11,422 bases of DNA from Amoeboradix gromovi. Its lineage: Eukaryota; Sanchytriomycota; Sanchytriomycetes; Sanchytriales; Sanchytriaceae. The notes below the pieces were generated by a model that searched no databases, was not told where the DNA came from, and saw only the letters and a list, made by a program, of their open reading frames with translations. The position numbers and the translations under genes are program-made. The DNA lies in assembly GCA_018985225.1 (NCBI GenBank), contig JADGIF010000298.1, positions 1 through 11,422 of the forward strand, written 5' to 3'. Of this stretch, positions 1 to 8,063 are shown piece after piece (position 1 is the stretch's first letter; each line of letters begins with the position of its first letter).

Positions 1-156
1 ATTTCGATACAAAAAGTTATTTATTTTCCTTTTATACTCGTCAACTCCGCAACTAGCTGCATGTCCACTCGCCTCTTGAATCCATAAAATTAATAAAGCT
101 GAAATAATGTTCCAAGTTGTTACAGAATGTTAGTCCAGTTTATATTTGATGTCCCA
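1..156 (-). mobile_element. LTR of a retrotransposon, reverse orientation, cut by the window start
   Basis: The reverse complement of this stretch matches 11261-11418 with five substitutions and one 2-nt gap. Homology stops exactly after the TG at position 156, as expected for an LTR terminus (TG...CA). Read on the minus strand it has a TATAAAAG box at 36-29 and an AATAAA polyadenylation-type signal at 25-20, the normal U3-R order. The last 4 nt, seen in the other copy, fall outside the window. No gag, protease, integrase or reverse transcriptase sequence is inside the window; any internal region would lie to the left. It may be a solo LTR. The 175 bp between it and SAR1 hold no other feature I can support. 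Confidence 0.75.
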
Positions 157-331
157 TATGCAAAAATTAGTAAGTTTTAGTTTAGAGTAATTGTCAAACC
201 CAAGGCTGCAGTTACGTGGAACTTGAATTTTCATTTTAAATAACTTCTAGCAGCAACTGAGTCACTAGCTTCGTATAAAGCAATCAGGTTTTGTCCATAT
301 TTTTTGAATAGTTCCGTCTAACATTGTTTTA

Positions 332-933
332 ATGTTTTCAGGAATTTTTGATTGGATTTGGAACGCATTAGCGCAATTAGGGCTTGTTAATAAGAGTGCC
401 AAGATTTTATTTCTGGGCTTGGATAATGCTGGGAAAACCACTTTGTTACACATGCTAAAGAATCAACGATTGGCAACTTTGCAACCTACGCTACATCCAA
501 CTAGCGAAGAACTCAACATTGGCAATATTAGATTTAACACTTTTGATCTTGGTGGTCATGAACAAGCTAGAAGATTATGGAGAGATTATTTTCCCGATGT
601 AGATGCAGTTGTATACCTTGTAGATGCTGCAGACCCAACAAGATTAGCAGAATCAAAATCTGAATTAGATCATTTGTTGCAATTGCAGGATCTCGCAACT
701 GTTCCATTTTTAATTTTAGGTAACAAGATTGACGCACCAAGCGCCGTAAGTGAAGAGTACTTAAGACAAGCACTAGGATTATCAAGCACTACAGGAAAGA
801 GCACTGGTAAATTAGGACCAAGTAATTCTTATTTAATATAGACGTTAGACCTATTGAGGTTTTTATGGTTAGTGTTGTAATGAGACAAGGATATGGCGAA
901 GGATTTAGATGGATGTCACAGTACATTAGTTAA
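332..933 (+). CDS. SAR1: SAR1, small GTPase of COPII vesicle coats (two exons, 332-821 and 842-933)
   Basis: Sar1 is the Arf-family GTPase that starts COPII coat assembly at ER exit sites. Its GTP form inserts an N-terminal amphipathic helix into the ER membrane and recruits Sec23/Sec24. Visible motifs: amphipathic N-terminus with FDWIW (residues 6-10), P-loop GLDNAGKT (29-36), switch I region PTLHPTSEE (52-60), DLGGH (72-76, catalytic His) and NKID (131-134). There is no N-myristoylation Gly, as usual for Sar1. Read straight through, the frame stops at 841, just after TTGK and 13 residues of no family likeness. The C-terminus RPIEVFM...[15 protein letters not shown] is intact from 842 in another frame. 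Removing 822-841 joins them into 193 residues, normal for Sar1 (189-198). The ATG at 332 gives the expected N-terminus. The sequence is closer to fungal than animal Sar1. Confidence 0.93.
822..841 (+). other. 20-nt intron in SAR1
   Basis: The sequence GTAATTCTTATTTAATATAG starts with GT, ends with AG and contains TTTAAT just before the acceptor, a possible branch site. If retained, it brings an in-frame stop at 839-841. A 35-nt alternative using the GT at 807 also restores the frame. That version would leave only five residues between TTG and RPIEVFM, fewer than in the yeast (7) and human (11) proteins. The 20-nt version leaves ten, and it agrees in size and sequence with the introns of ARL1 and the docking-complex gene. 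Confidence 0.75.
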
Positions 934-1005
934 TCTAATAAATGATTTCATCGTTTTACATATTGTTTCTTCGATTTTAAAGCATCATTTGGCCAAGGGA
1001 GAAAC

Positions 1006-1749
1006 ATGATAAAGTTCTCACGCACTGTTAAAACACATTTTGGATTCAAAAACGTCGATGCTTCTGCTAAGTCTACGCTTGTTCAAGATGTTTTCTCTAA
1101 TGTCGCTAATAATTATGACACTATGAATGATTTTATGAGTATGGGTGTCCATAGATGCTGGAAACAGCATTTTGTGCAAAGAATGGCACCGGTCCCTAGC
1201 ATGACTGTGCTAGATGTAGCTGGTGGTACAGGGGATATAGCGTATAAAATACACAAATATGCACCATCGACCAAAATTCAAGTACTTGACCTAAACAAAG
1301 AAATGCTAAGATTTGGCCAGGCGAAAAATAATACTAATACCATAAAGTTTATTCACGGAAATGCAGAGGATCTGCTTGACATACCTTCAGATAGTCAAGA
1401 CGTTTATAGTATTGTGTTTGGTATCAGAAATTGTACAAATATCGACAAGGTCATTTCTGAGGCCCATAGAGTGTTAAAGCTAGGCGGGCGTATGATGGTC
1501 ATGGAATTTTCAAAGGTGCACCCATTGGTTCAACCCTTTTACGACTGGTACTCCTTCAACGTGATTCCTCAAATTGGCAGGTATATTGCAAAGGATGAAA
1601 AAAGCTACAGGTACCTAGTAGAATCAATAAGGATGTTCCCAACACAAGATGAATTTCAGACTATGATGGCAGAGCATTTCGAAATGGAAAAGTTCGAGGA
1701 TTTGTCTGGAGGAATAGCTACAATATGGTCAGGATATAAACTGAAATAA
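1006..1749 (+). CDS. COQ5: COQ5, 2-hexaprenyl/polyprenyl-6-methoxy-1,4-benzoquinone methyltransferase
   Basis: UbiE/COQ5 enzymes carry out the C-methylation step of ubiquinone synthesis using S-adenosylmethionine; in eukaryotes they act on the matrix side of the mitochondrial inner membrane within the CoQ synthome. The 247-residue frame is complete and has no intron. It shows the first UbiE signature, YDTMNDFMSMGVHRCWK (37-53), the SAM-binding loop DVAGGTGD (70-77), the acidic residue after strand 2 (LDLN, 94-97), FGIRNCTNIDKVISEAHRVL (138-157) and LGGR (159-162). The family-typical HFGF and VFSNVANNYD lie at 11-14 and 29-38. Only about ten residues precede HFGF. They are basic and hydroxylated with no acidic residue, so they could be a short mitochondrial presequence. 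The start follows SAR1 by 72 bp on the same strand. Confidence 0.95.
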   Translation: MIKFSRTVKTHFGFKNVDASAKSTLVQDVFSNVANNYDTMNDFMSMGVHRCWKQHFVQRMAPVPSMTVLDVAGGTGDIAYKIHKYAPSTKIQVLDLNKEMLRFGQAKNNTNTIKFIHGNAEDLLDIPSDSQDVYSIVFGIRNCTNIDKVISEAHRVLKLGGRMMVMEFSKVHPLVQPFYDWYSFNVIPQIGRYIAKDEKSYRYLVESIRMFPTQDEFQTMMAEHFEMEKFEDLSGGIATIWSGYKLK

Positions 1750-1818
1750 AAAAATTATTCAAATGTGTTGCAATTACTTGGGCCAGCGATAACTATAACA
1801 AAAGTAGGATGCAACTCG

Positions 1819-1827
1819 AAAACAAAA
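1819..1827 (-). terminator. RNA polymerase III terminator of the tRNA-Gly gene
   Basis: On the minus strand, five bases after the tRNA 3' end, there is TTTT, one G and TTTT. T4 runs placed like this are the normal Pol III stop. Confidence 0.7.
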
Positions 1828-1832
1828 GTATA

Positions 1833-1903
1833 TGCGTGAGCCGGGAATCGAACCCGGGGCCCGTGCATGGCAAGCACGGATTTTACCACTAAACCACTCA
1901 CGC
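1833..1903 (-). tRNA. tRNA-Gly(GCC)
   Basis: The minus strand folds as a full cloverleaf of 71 nt. The acceptor stem is GCGTGAG with CTCACGC and discriminator A. The D arm carries TGGTTTAGTGG, a good internal A box. The anticodon stem is CGTGC/GCACG around loop TTGCCAT (anticodon GCC). The T arm carries GGTTCGATTCC, a perfect B box. No CCA is encoded and there is no intron. The D arm and the surrounding positions match the yeast tRNA-Gly(GCC) pattern closely, which supports a fungal source. The gene lies between COQ5 and ARL1, both on the opposite strand. Confidence 0.96.
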
Positions 1904-2172
1904 GCTACGGTGTATATCTGTTAAATTGTGAAATGTGAGCTTTATGAAATAGAAGTGCTTTTTTAGGTACGTTTTATGGGATTAGTATTGCGCTATTTCA
2001 ATATGTCTCTAGGAAATGAAAGAAATGCCACGTCCGGACATGACGTATGTAAACGAATGATAACATGATCTGGAATAAGCCATATCTTATCATTATTTAA
2101 AGCAAGCTCATTTGTAAAACACCCATTTTTCTTTTTATACTTGGCTTTCCCCAAACTGAAACAACAAAAAAC

Positions 2173-2725
2173 ATGGGCCAGCTTTTTTCGAGATTGTTTG
2201 GTGCAATTAAAAAGGAATCAAGGATACTTATCCTTGGTCTTGACAATGCTGGGAAAACTACAATTTTATATCGCTTACAGCTGGGCGAAATAGTTCAGAC
2301 TGTTCCCACCATTGGATTTAACGTAGAATCAGTGACTTATAAAAACACAACATTCCAAGTATGGGATCTTGGTGGGCAGAGCAGTATAAGACCTTATTGG
2401 CGTTGCTATTATGCACAAACCGATGCAATTATATACGTGGTTGATAGTAGTGACCAGGAAAGATTGTCGCTGGCACAGTCTGAACTTTTGAGTATGCTGG
2501 GTGAAGAAGAGCTAAAAGGTGTATTATTAATGGTATTAGCGAATAAACAAGATGTTCCACAAGCAAAAAGTGTAGTGGACATAAGCAATACGCTTGGCTT
2601 GCAAAAGGTATTTACTAGTAATTTAGTTGCAAGATAGAACATGGCAAATATTTAAATGTTCAGCATTGTCTGGACAAGGTATACATGAAGCATTTGACTG
2701 GCTTGTGCAACAATTGAATAAATAA
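2173..2725 (+). CDS. ARL1: ARL1, Arf-like GTPase of the trans-Golgi (two exons, 2173-2607 and 2627-2725)
   Basis: Arl1 recruits GRIP-domain golgins and other effectors to the trans-Golgi. The protein starts [10 protein letters not shown], with Gly2 in an N-myristoylation context. It has P-loop GLDNAGKT (22-29), switch I PTIGFN (45-50), WDLGGQ (64-69, catalytic Gln), RPYWRCYY (73-80, a strong Arl1/Arf hallmark), ANKQD (123-127) and, after splicing, CSALSGQG (156-163). [22 protein letters not shown] favours Arl1 over Arf1. Read straight through, the frame stops at 2635-2637 after TLGLQK plus nine nonsense residues. The true C-terminus, [12 protein letters not shown]...DWLVQQLNK, lies in another frame. 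Removing 2608-2626 gives TLGLQK-LQDRTW, the same length as TLGL..LKDR.W in human ARL1. The product is 177 residues (family about 181). Confidence 0.93.
2608..2626 (+). other. 19-nt intron in ARL1
   Basis: The sequence is GTATTTACTAGTAATTTAG. It begins in phase 0 after Lys145 and ends before TTG CAA GAT AGA (LQDR). The exit frame has a TAG at 2624-2626, which is the acceptor itself, so the downstream exon cannot start earlier. The only other nearby acceptor, the AG at 2632-2633, gives the wrong frame. This makes the 19-nt length the best constrained of the three introns. TAAT lies a few bases before the acceptor, as in the other two. Confidence 0.82.
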
Positions 2726-3766
2726 TTGTAATAATTCAACAATTTAATTTCTCCTCGTTAAAATCTTGATTTTACATGAAATTCAAGAACTTACTCGCAG
2801 AAACTGACAGAGCCGGTTGCCTGTTTATAATTCTGGATCACACTTGCGATGCCCTAGACGGGATTAAACGTAAGTTTACAAACTTTGAATTTTAAATTCT
2901 TAGCTACCATAAGACTCTGTCTGGCTTGCAAATGGCTGCTTCCAATTTGATATTTGGATAAGACCCTCGCATATAACATGAAATCTTTCGAGGAAGATGT
3001 GGAAATATCAAACGACTCGTATTATCCCAATATTGGACAAGTTTCTGAGTGGGTACGACTGCACTCTATGTTTATTGTAATTTCTTCAGATTTTACGTAT
3101 TCCGGCTATACTCATAAGGAGACTTTTTCCGAAAGATGAGGGAAACACAATTAAGTTTAATGCAGTTAAAAAAGTCTGCAGAAAAGGAATTGAAGCGAGA
3201 GATTTCATGTAATCACATCTAATGATTTACTCAATTTAGAATCCAAAACTGTATGTAATAACTCATGATATTATAGGATACACAATCCTTGTAGAGACAA
3301 TCAGACTTGATAAGCCCATTTTTAATTATGATATTTTGGCGAAACTAACCCATAATACAACACACTCACGCCTAGGAGTAAACATGCCATAAGTAAAATG
3401 TCTCCTAGGTATATATCTCTAGATAACATTTATACAGTGGTAGTAGTTTGTAACTTGTTAGTAACAAATGTCTTTTTGTCATTTCACTGCAATAGCTGTT
3501 TGTGCATTTAGATGCTTCAATCCGCCTGTTGGTGACTGTCTACAGTTGGAAATTTATGCTTCCCATACAAAAACAAAAGATCAAGGATTTATTGTTGAAA
3601 GCATTGAGAACTCAAGAAGTTTTAAGTTCCTTGCCGTATCATAAATTTACATATCAGAGTAGTTATAATAACCTGGAAACAACATTAATGACATGAATCA
3701 TCCTAGAATTCAAGAATAATCCTTAGAATATCTCGCGAAAATTGGACAATAGGCTTGACATTTAGT
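2726..3766. other. Long stretch with no supported gene
   Basis: Only short open stretches occur. Examples are 2776 onward (MKFKNLLAETDRAG..., 38 codons), a TTG-started 61-codon frame at 2954-3139, a 58-codon ATG frame at 3468-3644, and an overlapping 64-codon frame at 3502-3696. Several read like protein, but frames of this length are expected by chance at this base composition. I could not link them with introns of the size seen elsewhere without meeting stops or lacking a GT donor. A multi-exon gene or a decayed gene remains possible. A strong GTAAGT donor-like site is at 2870-2875. Confidence 0.4.
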
Positions 3767-3872
3767 TGTTATAACTCGACCTGACTGGGTTGGAACCGAT
3801 CATAATTAGAGCCGCCGGGCTCAACAACGAGTTGTTCCCAATCCTCTTTCTCAACAGGTAGAGAGGGGATCG
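3767..3872. ncRNA. GC-rich, hairpin-dense island; possible structured RNA or repeat fragment
   Basis: This stretch is clearly richer in G+C than its surroundings. A 7-bp stem (3787-3793 with 3838-3844, one G-T pair) encloses two adjacent perfect 5-bp, 4-nt-loop hairpins: GAGCC/GGCTC (3809-3822) and AACAA/TTGTT (3823-3836). A 10-bp helix with two G-T pairs follows at 3842-3851/3860-3869. It shares three bases with the enclosing stem, so the two would be alternatives. AACTCG at 3773-3778 can also pair with CGAGTT at 3828-3833. The left edge is TGTTATAAC, which could equally be the terminus of another LTR. I cannot match it to tRNA, 5S, U1-U6, SRP or RNase P RNA, and the transcribed strand is unknown. 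Confidence 0.35.
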
Positions 3873-3968
3873 TTGAAAAAGTAAATCTATATTTGTAATA
3901 AATTAAAATCTAAAAATGGCATAAATACAGGTTGCATGGTATAATTTGTAGGGTTCCCACTATCTTAA

Positions 3969-4099
3969 CCAGTTATTTTCGACAGTGAACATCATAAGAT
4001 TCGTTCTTCACCAGTTATTGGACCTGAGCGCCTAACTGGACATCTAGGGAATGCAACTCAGAACTTGCGACTGTTCGAGGTAATGAACTAATTAACTGG
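3969..4099. repeat. Nested inverted repeats of the 7-mer CCAGTTA / TAACTGG
   Basis: CCAGTTA occurs at 3969-3975 and 4011-4017; its reverse complement TAACTGG occurs at 4033-4039 and 4093-4099. The inner pair makes a hairpin with a 15-nt loop and the outer pair encloses it. The unit begins about 100 bp after the GC-rich island, so the two may belong to one structured element. No function is recognised. Confidence 0.5.
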
Positions 4100-4802
4100 A
4101 GTGCTTTATTTTTAATCTTTTTATTCGAACCTTGATTCCATCTGTTTCCTATGCTTCTCATCTAAAGCCAGTTTCGCAGAAAGGCAGAATTTAGAAAAAG
4201 AACTCAAAGATGTTATTTGACCTTTAGAGCTGTCGTTCACACTCTGCTACCTTGAGGCGGGATTGAATGGGCTGCATATATTTTAACGCAACTACAAAAC
4301 CTGGTAAGAACGATTGGATTGATAGAATTCATGTAATCATGATAAACATTTTATTCGATTAGAATCTTAGAATGGCTATTCTCTAATACTGAATATCTTG
4401 CTTATAATTTTATGATACCCATCTTCAATTACTCAATCCCGCCCGCGTCTTTCGCAACTATATCATTTCTTTAGATTTGATTTTCTGCTTCTAAAGCATG
4501 GGCTTCTTCTTTTTTTTGTATTGTTGACTGCTGTCGTTTCTGAAGAATGTGCACTTCAGAATTGCAAAGACTGTAGAAATGTCATCAGAAAAATAATGAG
4601 ATCTTGCATATCTTTGTTAAAATAGCAGTAAATTTCAAAACAATCTCAAGATTTTTAGTAGACTTCAATTCCAACCTTCTGAAATATGCATACTCATTTT
4701 TAATCGATTATTATTAATTCGGATCTTATGAATAAGTTTTCAAACACATGCGAGGTGCCACATGGAATGCTGCATCCTTTGATTCCCATTTTAATTTAAA
4801 AC
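4100..4802. other. Intergenic stretch, nothing recognised
   Basis: A+T-rich sequence without an open frame above about 40 codons that I would defend, and without tRNA or repeat. A minus-strand open stretch at about 4579-4471 reads as a short charged helix, but it has no start codon and is within chance length. The last part is presumably the 5' flank of the gene at 4803. Confidence 0.4.
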
Positions 4803-5219
4803 ATGAATATTTCTAAACTCAAACTGAATGAGGAATCGTTAAAATCAGATGAGAGCCAACAGACACTGAATAAAAATACTTCACCGACATCTGGTCACTT
4901 TCGGTTAAGCAACACAGAGTTGAATACTGATACTTTTTCTCATGTTGCAGAAGAATACAATACGCCGCTTTGGAAGAAGATTCTGTTTTGCACCACTGAG
5001 AAAAACTGCAACAATATAGCTTCCGATCAGAACTCTAGAATGCCAAGTAAACCGGAAATGGCAGAACAAAATGCATACGATGATGCTCTAACATGTGGAT
5101 GCATGCATTGTCCCAAATGTGACAGAGCAAGGTTCCAGTCTAAAAGAGACGAAAAACTTTTTCCCGAATCAAGCATAATTCAGCTTGAATTTGTTGACTT
5201 ATCAAAATACGAAACTTGA
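4803..5219 (+). CDS. Hypothetical 138-residue protein with a CxCxxCxxC cluster
   Basis: I do not recognise this protein. The first 55 residues are polar, rich in Ser, Thr, Asn and Glu, and probably disordered. A short segment, PLWKKILFCTTEKNC (55-69), follows. Four cysteines at 98, 100, 103 and 106 (TCGCMHCPKC) form a tight C-x-C-x2-C-x2-C cluster that could bind a metal ion, followed by a basic stretch DRARFQSKRDEK. The C-terminus (ESSIIQLEFVDLSKYET) looks like a short strand or helix. There is no signal peptide or membrane segment. A stop-free run of this length is unlikely by chance in such A+T-rich DNA, and ATG is the first in frame. An intron-containing, longer gene model cannot be excluded. 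Confidence 0.6.
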   Translation: MNISKLKLNEESLKSDESQQTLNKNTSPTSGHFRLSNTELNTDTFSHVAEEYNTPLWKKILFCTTEKNCNNIASDQNSRMPSKPEMAEQNAYDDALTCGCMHCPKCDRARFQSKRDEKLFPESSIIQLEFVDLSKYET

Positions 5220-5628
5220 TTCCAATTTTGATTATTTTTGTATTTACCTAAGCTTTAGCCATTATAAAAGCATAGATTGTTTTTAATAAATTTTATTAAT
5301 TACACTGGTTTCAATCATTTCATCCAACAGTTGCAACTTTATGATAGATGCTAGCATCTCTGGAATTGAATCTAAGATATGATAAAATTTTAATGATGGA
5401 CTGCATAACGCCTTGAAAAAATCATGAAAATGTTATGGTCCTACTGGTTCGTTTTATTTCTTCGTACTAGTTATTGACGACTAATTTTAATGGAGAGTTT
5501 ATTACGCTTGACTGTAATCCACACAGAAATACCTGTGTAATGCTTTATTTCTTTTGCACTCATCCCAGTCATCAATATGCAAATAAATTGATTTGGAAAA
5601 ACTGGTGTCCATTTTCAAGTGTGACACA
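5220..5628. other. Intergenic stretch, nothing recognised
   Basis: A+T-rich spacer between two genes on the same strand. TTTTAATAAATTTTATTAATT just after the upstream gene could serve its polyadenylation. No RNA gene, repeat or convincing small frame was seen. Confidence 0.4.
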
Positions 5629-7290
5629 ATGAACTCCATTCCGAGACAGTTTTGTGAACACCCTATCGGCTTTCATATTGCAAGACATTGCAAATTTAGC
5701 TACGCTTCATTCATAACAGATTACGCAATTAAGAACAACGATTATTACTTAATTCATGGGCTGCTTGACAACTGTTTAAAAAAGTACGTTAAAAACGAAA
5801 TTTCATGTCATACCGTATACAACTTGACTAGCATACTAATAGAGAAAAATCAATTTCCTAGATATCTCCAAAACTTAATTGGTCCTAACTGGTATAGAAG
5901 TCGAATAGTTGATATATTAGGGAAGCATAAATTGCAACCAGTTCCATGGACTAGTAACCTGTACGAAAAAAGTGTCAAGGAACTAAGAACTCATCTAGTT
6001 AATAACAAGAATATAATTATAAATTCAAAATATTTTGAAGAGTCTCCTAAATCTTTGTCTCCTAAATTGCGCATTAGAAACGCACAGCAGTTACTTATCA
6101 AAGACAAAGTATTTGACGTTAATGTTTACTATAGATACTACTGTAGCTGTATTCCATCCGGTCATTTCAGGGATATCATCACTTTTTATTTCAATCATTT
6201 GATGTCAAGTGACATTAAAATGGAGGACTTAAAAGACTCTAGCTCGATAATAGAGCACTTAAACTATATGAAGGAGCACTGCAATACTCTTATTTTGTCA
6301 GAGAATGATGCTGCTTTTCATATTATATCATGGTGCACAATAATAGGATGTTTAAATAAACGAGTTTTAAGTAGGCCCACTAACGAATACATATTTGCGA
6401 TATTCATATGCATGAGTGCCATTCAATCGCTGTTAAATAATGGATCCAAATTGCACCATACCACACTTCTTCATTGCCTCGGTTATTTCTTTGTCTTAGA
6501 TAAAGTTCAGATGTTTTCTTCACGTACTATACGATTTACACATAGACACACACTCGGCATCCCTTTAAGTGAGATCTACAGTAGGTACCAACAGTACTAT
6601 AGCACGATTCAAGCAAACATTCCGAAAATCAAAGATTACAAGTTAATGTCGATGACTATGCGATTTGTTGATTTGCAGTTCGATTCTCTTGACTATAACT
6701 ATAAGCTTTCCAGGTTTAAAGTAGGATTGCCCCACATTGGTCTTTCGGAAATGGTTGAAATATGTAAAAATATTGAAGATGAGGAGATATTTTTCTACAT
6801 CAGATGTATTATTGGTCACGGAAAGAGTGTTAACAGCCTAGAGTATATCAAATCAAATATAAACGCACTAATTTTAAATGAGATACTATCACCTGAGACA
6901 GCATGGTATTATGTTTTAAATCATTTATCGTACTTTCCTTCAAACGGGATATTTCTCCGAGAGCTCTATGAATATGTAGTTAGAAAGCATCCCAACGATG
7001 ATATTATAGTAGGAACGAGTACTTTTCTTTATTTAAGAGGATTGTGCCACATAGAAATTAGAATAGTTGTAAATTGGATGAAAGATTATATAGATGATGC
7101 ACCTTTCAACGATGCAAGGCTAGTAGCCGTACTAAACAAAATGAAACTGAAGAGTTTTAAGTCTAGTTTAGAATTTAACAAATTTTTGGATTCATTACCA
7201 TTGCCAGAACAAAAGAAAAAAGATTTCAGTAGCAAAATAATCATGAAACCATCAGATAAAAAGAAGAAGAGGCGTAGCATTAAAGTCTAA
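5629..7290 (+). CDS. Hypothetical 553-residue helical protein with a basic C-terminal tail
   Basis: I do not recognise a family. The frame is long and intact. It is open 36 bases further upstream, but only to a TTG, so the ATG at 5629 (MNSIPRQFCEHPIGFH) is the better start. The protein is almost wholly predicted helix with many Tyr, Phe, Ile and His residues. Helix-pair-like units of roughly 35-40 residues suggest a superhelical repeat fold, such as a diverged PPR-like protein, but no repeat consensus is clear to me. Hydrophobic runs such as IFAIFICMSAIQSLL (about 255-270) are short and probably buried helices rather than membrane spans. The last 20 residues are strongly basic (DKKKKRRSIKV), which could act as a nuclear signal or RNA contact. 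No catalytic motif was found. Confidence 0.85.
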   Translation: MNSIPRQFCEHPIGFHIARHCKFSYASFITDYAIKNNDYYLIHGLLDNCLKKYVKNEISCHTVYNLTSILIEKNQFPRYLQNLIGPNWYRSRIVDILGKHKLQPVPWTSNLYEKSVKELRTHLVNNKNIIINSKYFEESPKSLSPKLRIRNAQQLLIKDKVFDVNVYYRYYCSCIPSGHFRDIITFYFNHLMSSDIKMEDLKDSSSIIEHLNYMKEHCNTLILSENDAAFHIISWCTIIGCLNKRVLSRPTNEYIFAIFICMSAIQSLLNNGSKLHHTTLLHCLGYFFVLDKVQMFSSRTIRFTHRHTLGIPLSEIYSRYQQYYSTIQANIPKIKDYKLMSMTMRFVDLQFDSLDYNYKLSRFKVGLPHIGLSEMVEICKNIEDEEIFFYIRCIIGHGKSVNSLEYIKSNINALILNEILSPETAWYYVLNHLSYFPSNGIFLRELYEYVVRKHPNDDIIVGTSTFLYLRGLCHIEIRIVVNWMKDYIDDAPFNDARLVAVLNKMKLKSFKSSLEFNKFLDSLPLPEQKKKDFSSKIIMKPSDKKKKRRSIKV

Positions 7291-8063
7291 GCTATTCTAT
7301 TTTATAGTGACATTTCTATGCTAATAGCTGCCTTAATATTCATATTATAGCTTTAGCTGCAGTTTGAGACTACAGAAATCATTGATGTTGGTCACCACTC
7401 AGTTGAGTGCTTATAATGAAGTAGGCAGATGATGAATTTTACTGAATAAATCATTTATCGAGTGTGTCTTTTTACGTAAATACTCTTCTTTTCTAGATAC
7501 CACGAATGGGATAAAAACACGGGATCCCGCTCTTCATCAATAACAAATAGTTCTAAACCTTGCCATACTGAATGTATCAGACCTAAAGAAACAACTAATA
7601 TATGTAGTATACACTCATCGACATTGAGAAACTGGTTTAGTAATATGAAAATTTTATTTCTTTCGACGGTGTCTCATTACGCATTCAAAGAGCGTTCAAG
7701 TGTAAAGAGAGAAGAAAGAGGATAGTGCATATGTATCCCTATTCAATCCAGTCTTGGGGTAGTGCAAGCGTGGGCAATTACTGTTATGGAGAAATTAATA
7801 TCTCTAAAAATTATGATTCTCTCAAAAATCAAGTCTTTTAATGAGAAGTCCATAACCAACTACAGTTGACATCTAAGGATATCCTTGGATCCAAGTTAGA
7901 AGCATTTTTTACTAGTGATATTCAAATAGTTGATGCAAGTCTTTCAGACTTTACGTAATTCTGAAATTTTCGTATCTGATGCTAGTAAGAGAATAAAACA
8001 GCTTATTTTGATATACTTGAACACTTCAAACTTAATTTGGCAAGCATTAGCCTTATCTCCTTG
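7291..8063. other. Long stretch with no supported gene
   Basis: There are overlapping open stretches without a usable start: plus strand 7480-7725 (81 codons) and minus strand 7673-7455 (72 codons). Both are within what chance gives in about 4 kb of such A+T-rich non-genic sequence read in six frames. A GTAAATACT...TTTTCTAG segment at 7476-7496 (21 nt) resembles the short introns of this window and would open into the plus-strand stretch, but no start codon precedes it. The final part is the 5' flank of the aldehyde dehydrogenase gene. Confidence 0.4.

Noticed and set aside
807-841. A 35-nt SAR1 intron using the GT at 807.
   Set aside because: It restores the frame but makes the loop before RPIEVFM shorter than in yeast or human Sar1. 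The 20-nt alternative agrees with the other introns of the window.
332-2725. SAR1 and ARL1 as a recent tandem duplication.
   Set aside because: Both belong to the Arf superfamily but are clearly separate ancient families (Sar1 lacks Gly2 and has DLGGH; Arl1 has Gly2 and WDLGGQ), so their proximity is probably chance.
2954-3139. 61-codon frame read from a TTG.
   Set aside because: Chance length, no ATG until later, no family likeness and no consistent splicing to neighbours.
3767-3872. A tRNA or other Pol III gene on the minus strand, because of a GGTTCCAACCC sequence resembling a B box.
   Set aside because: The B box has a mismatch at a conserved position, no A box lies at a suitable distance and no cloverleaf forms.
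4471-4590. A hammerhead-like CTGATGA with a later GAAA on the minus strand.
   Set aside because: The required three helices around the core could not be formed convincingly.
7455-7725. Overlapping open stretches on both strands (81 codons plus, 72 codons minus), both protein-like in places.
   Set aside because: Neither has a start codon, and at roughly one third G+C a few stop-free runs of this length are expected among the six frames of the non-genic sequence. The short-intron-like segment at 7476-7496 did not lead to a complete gene model.
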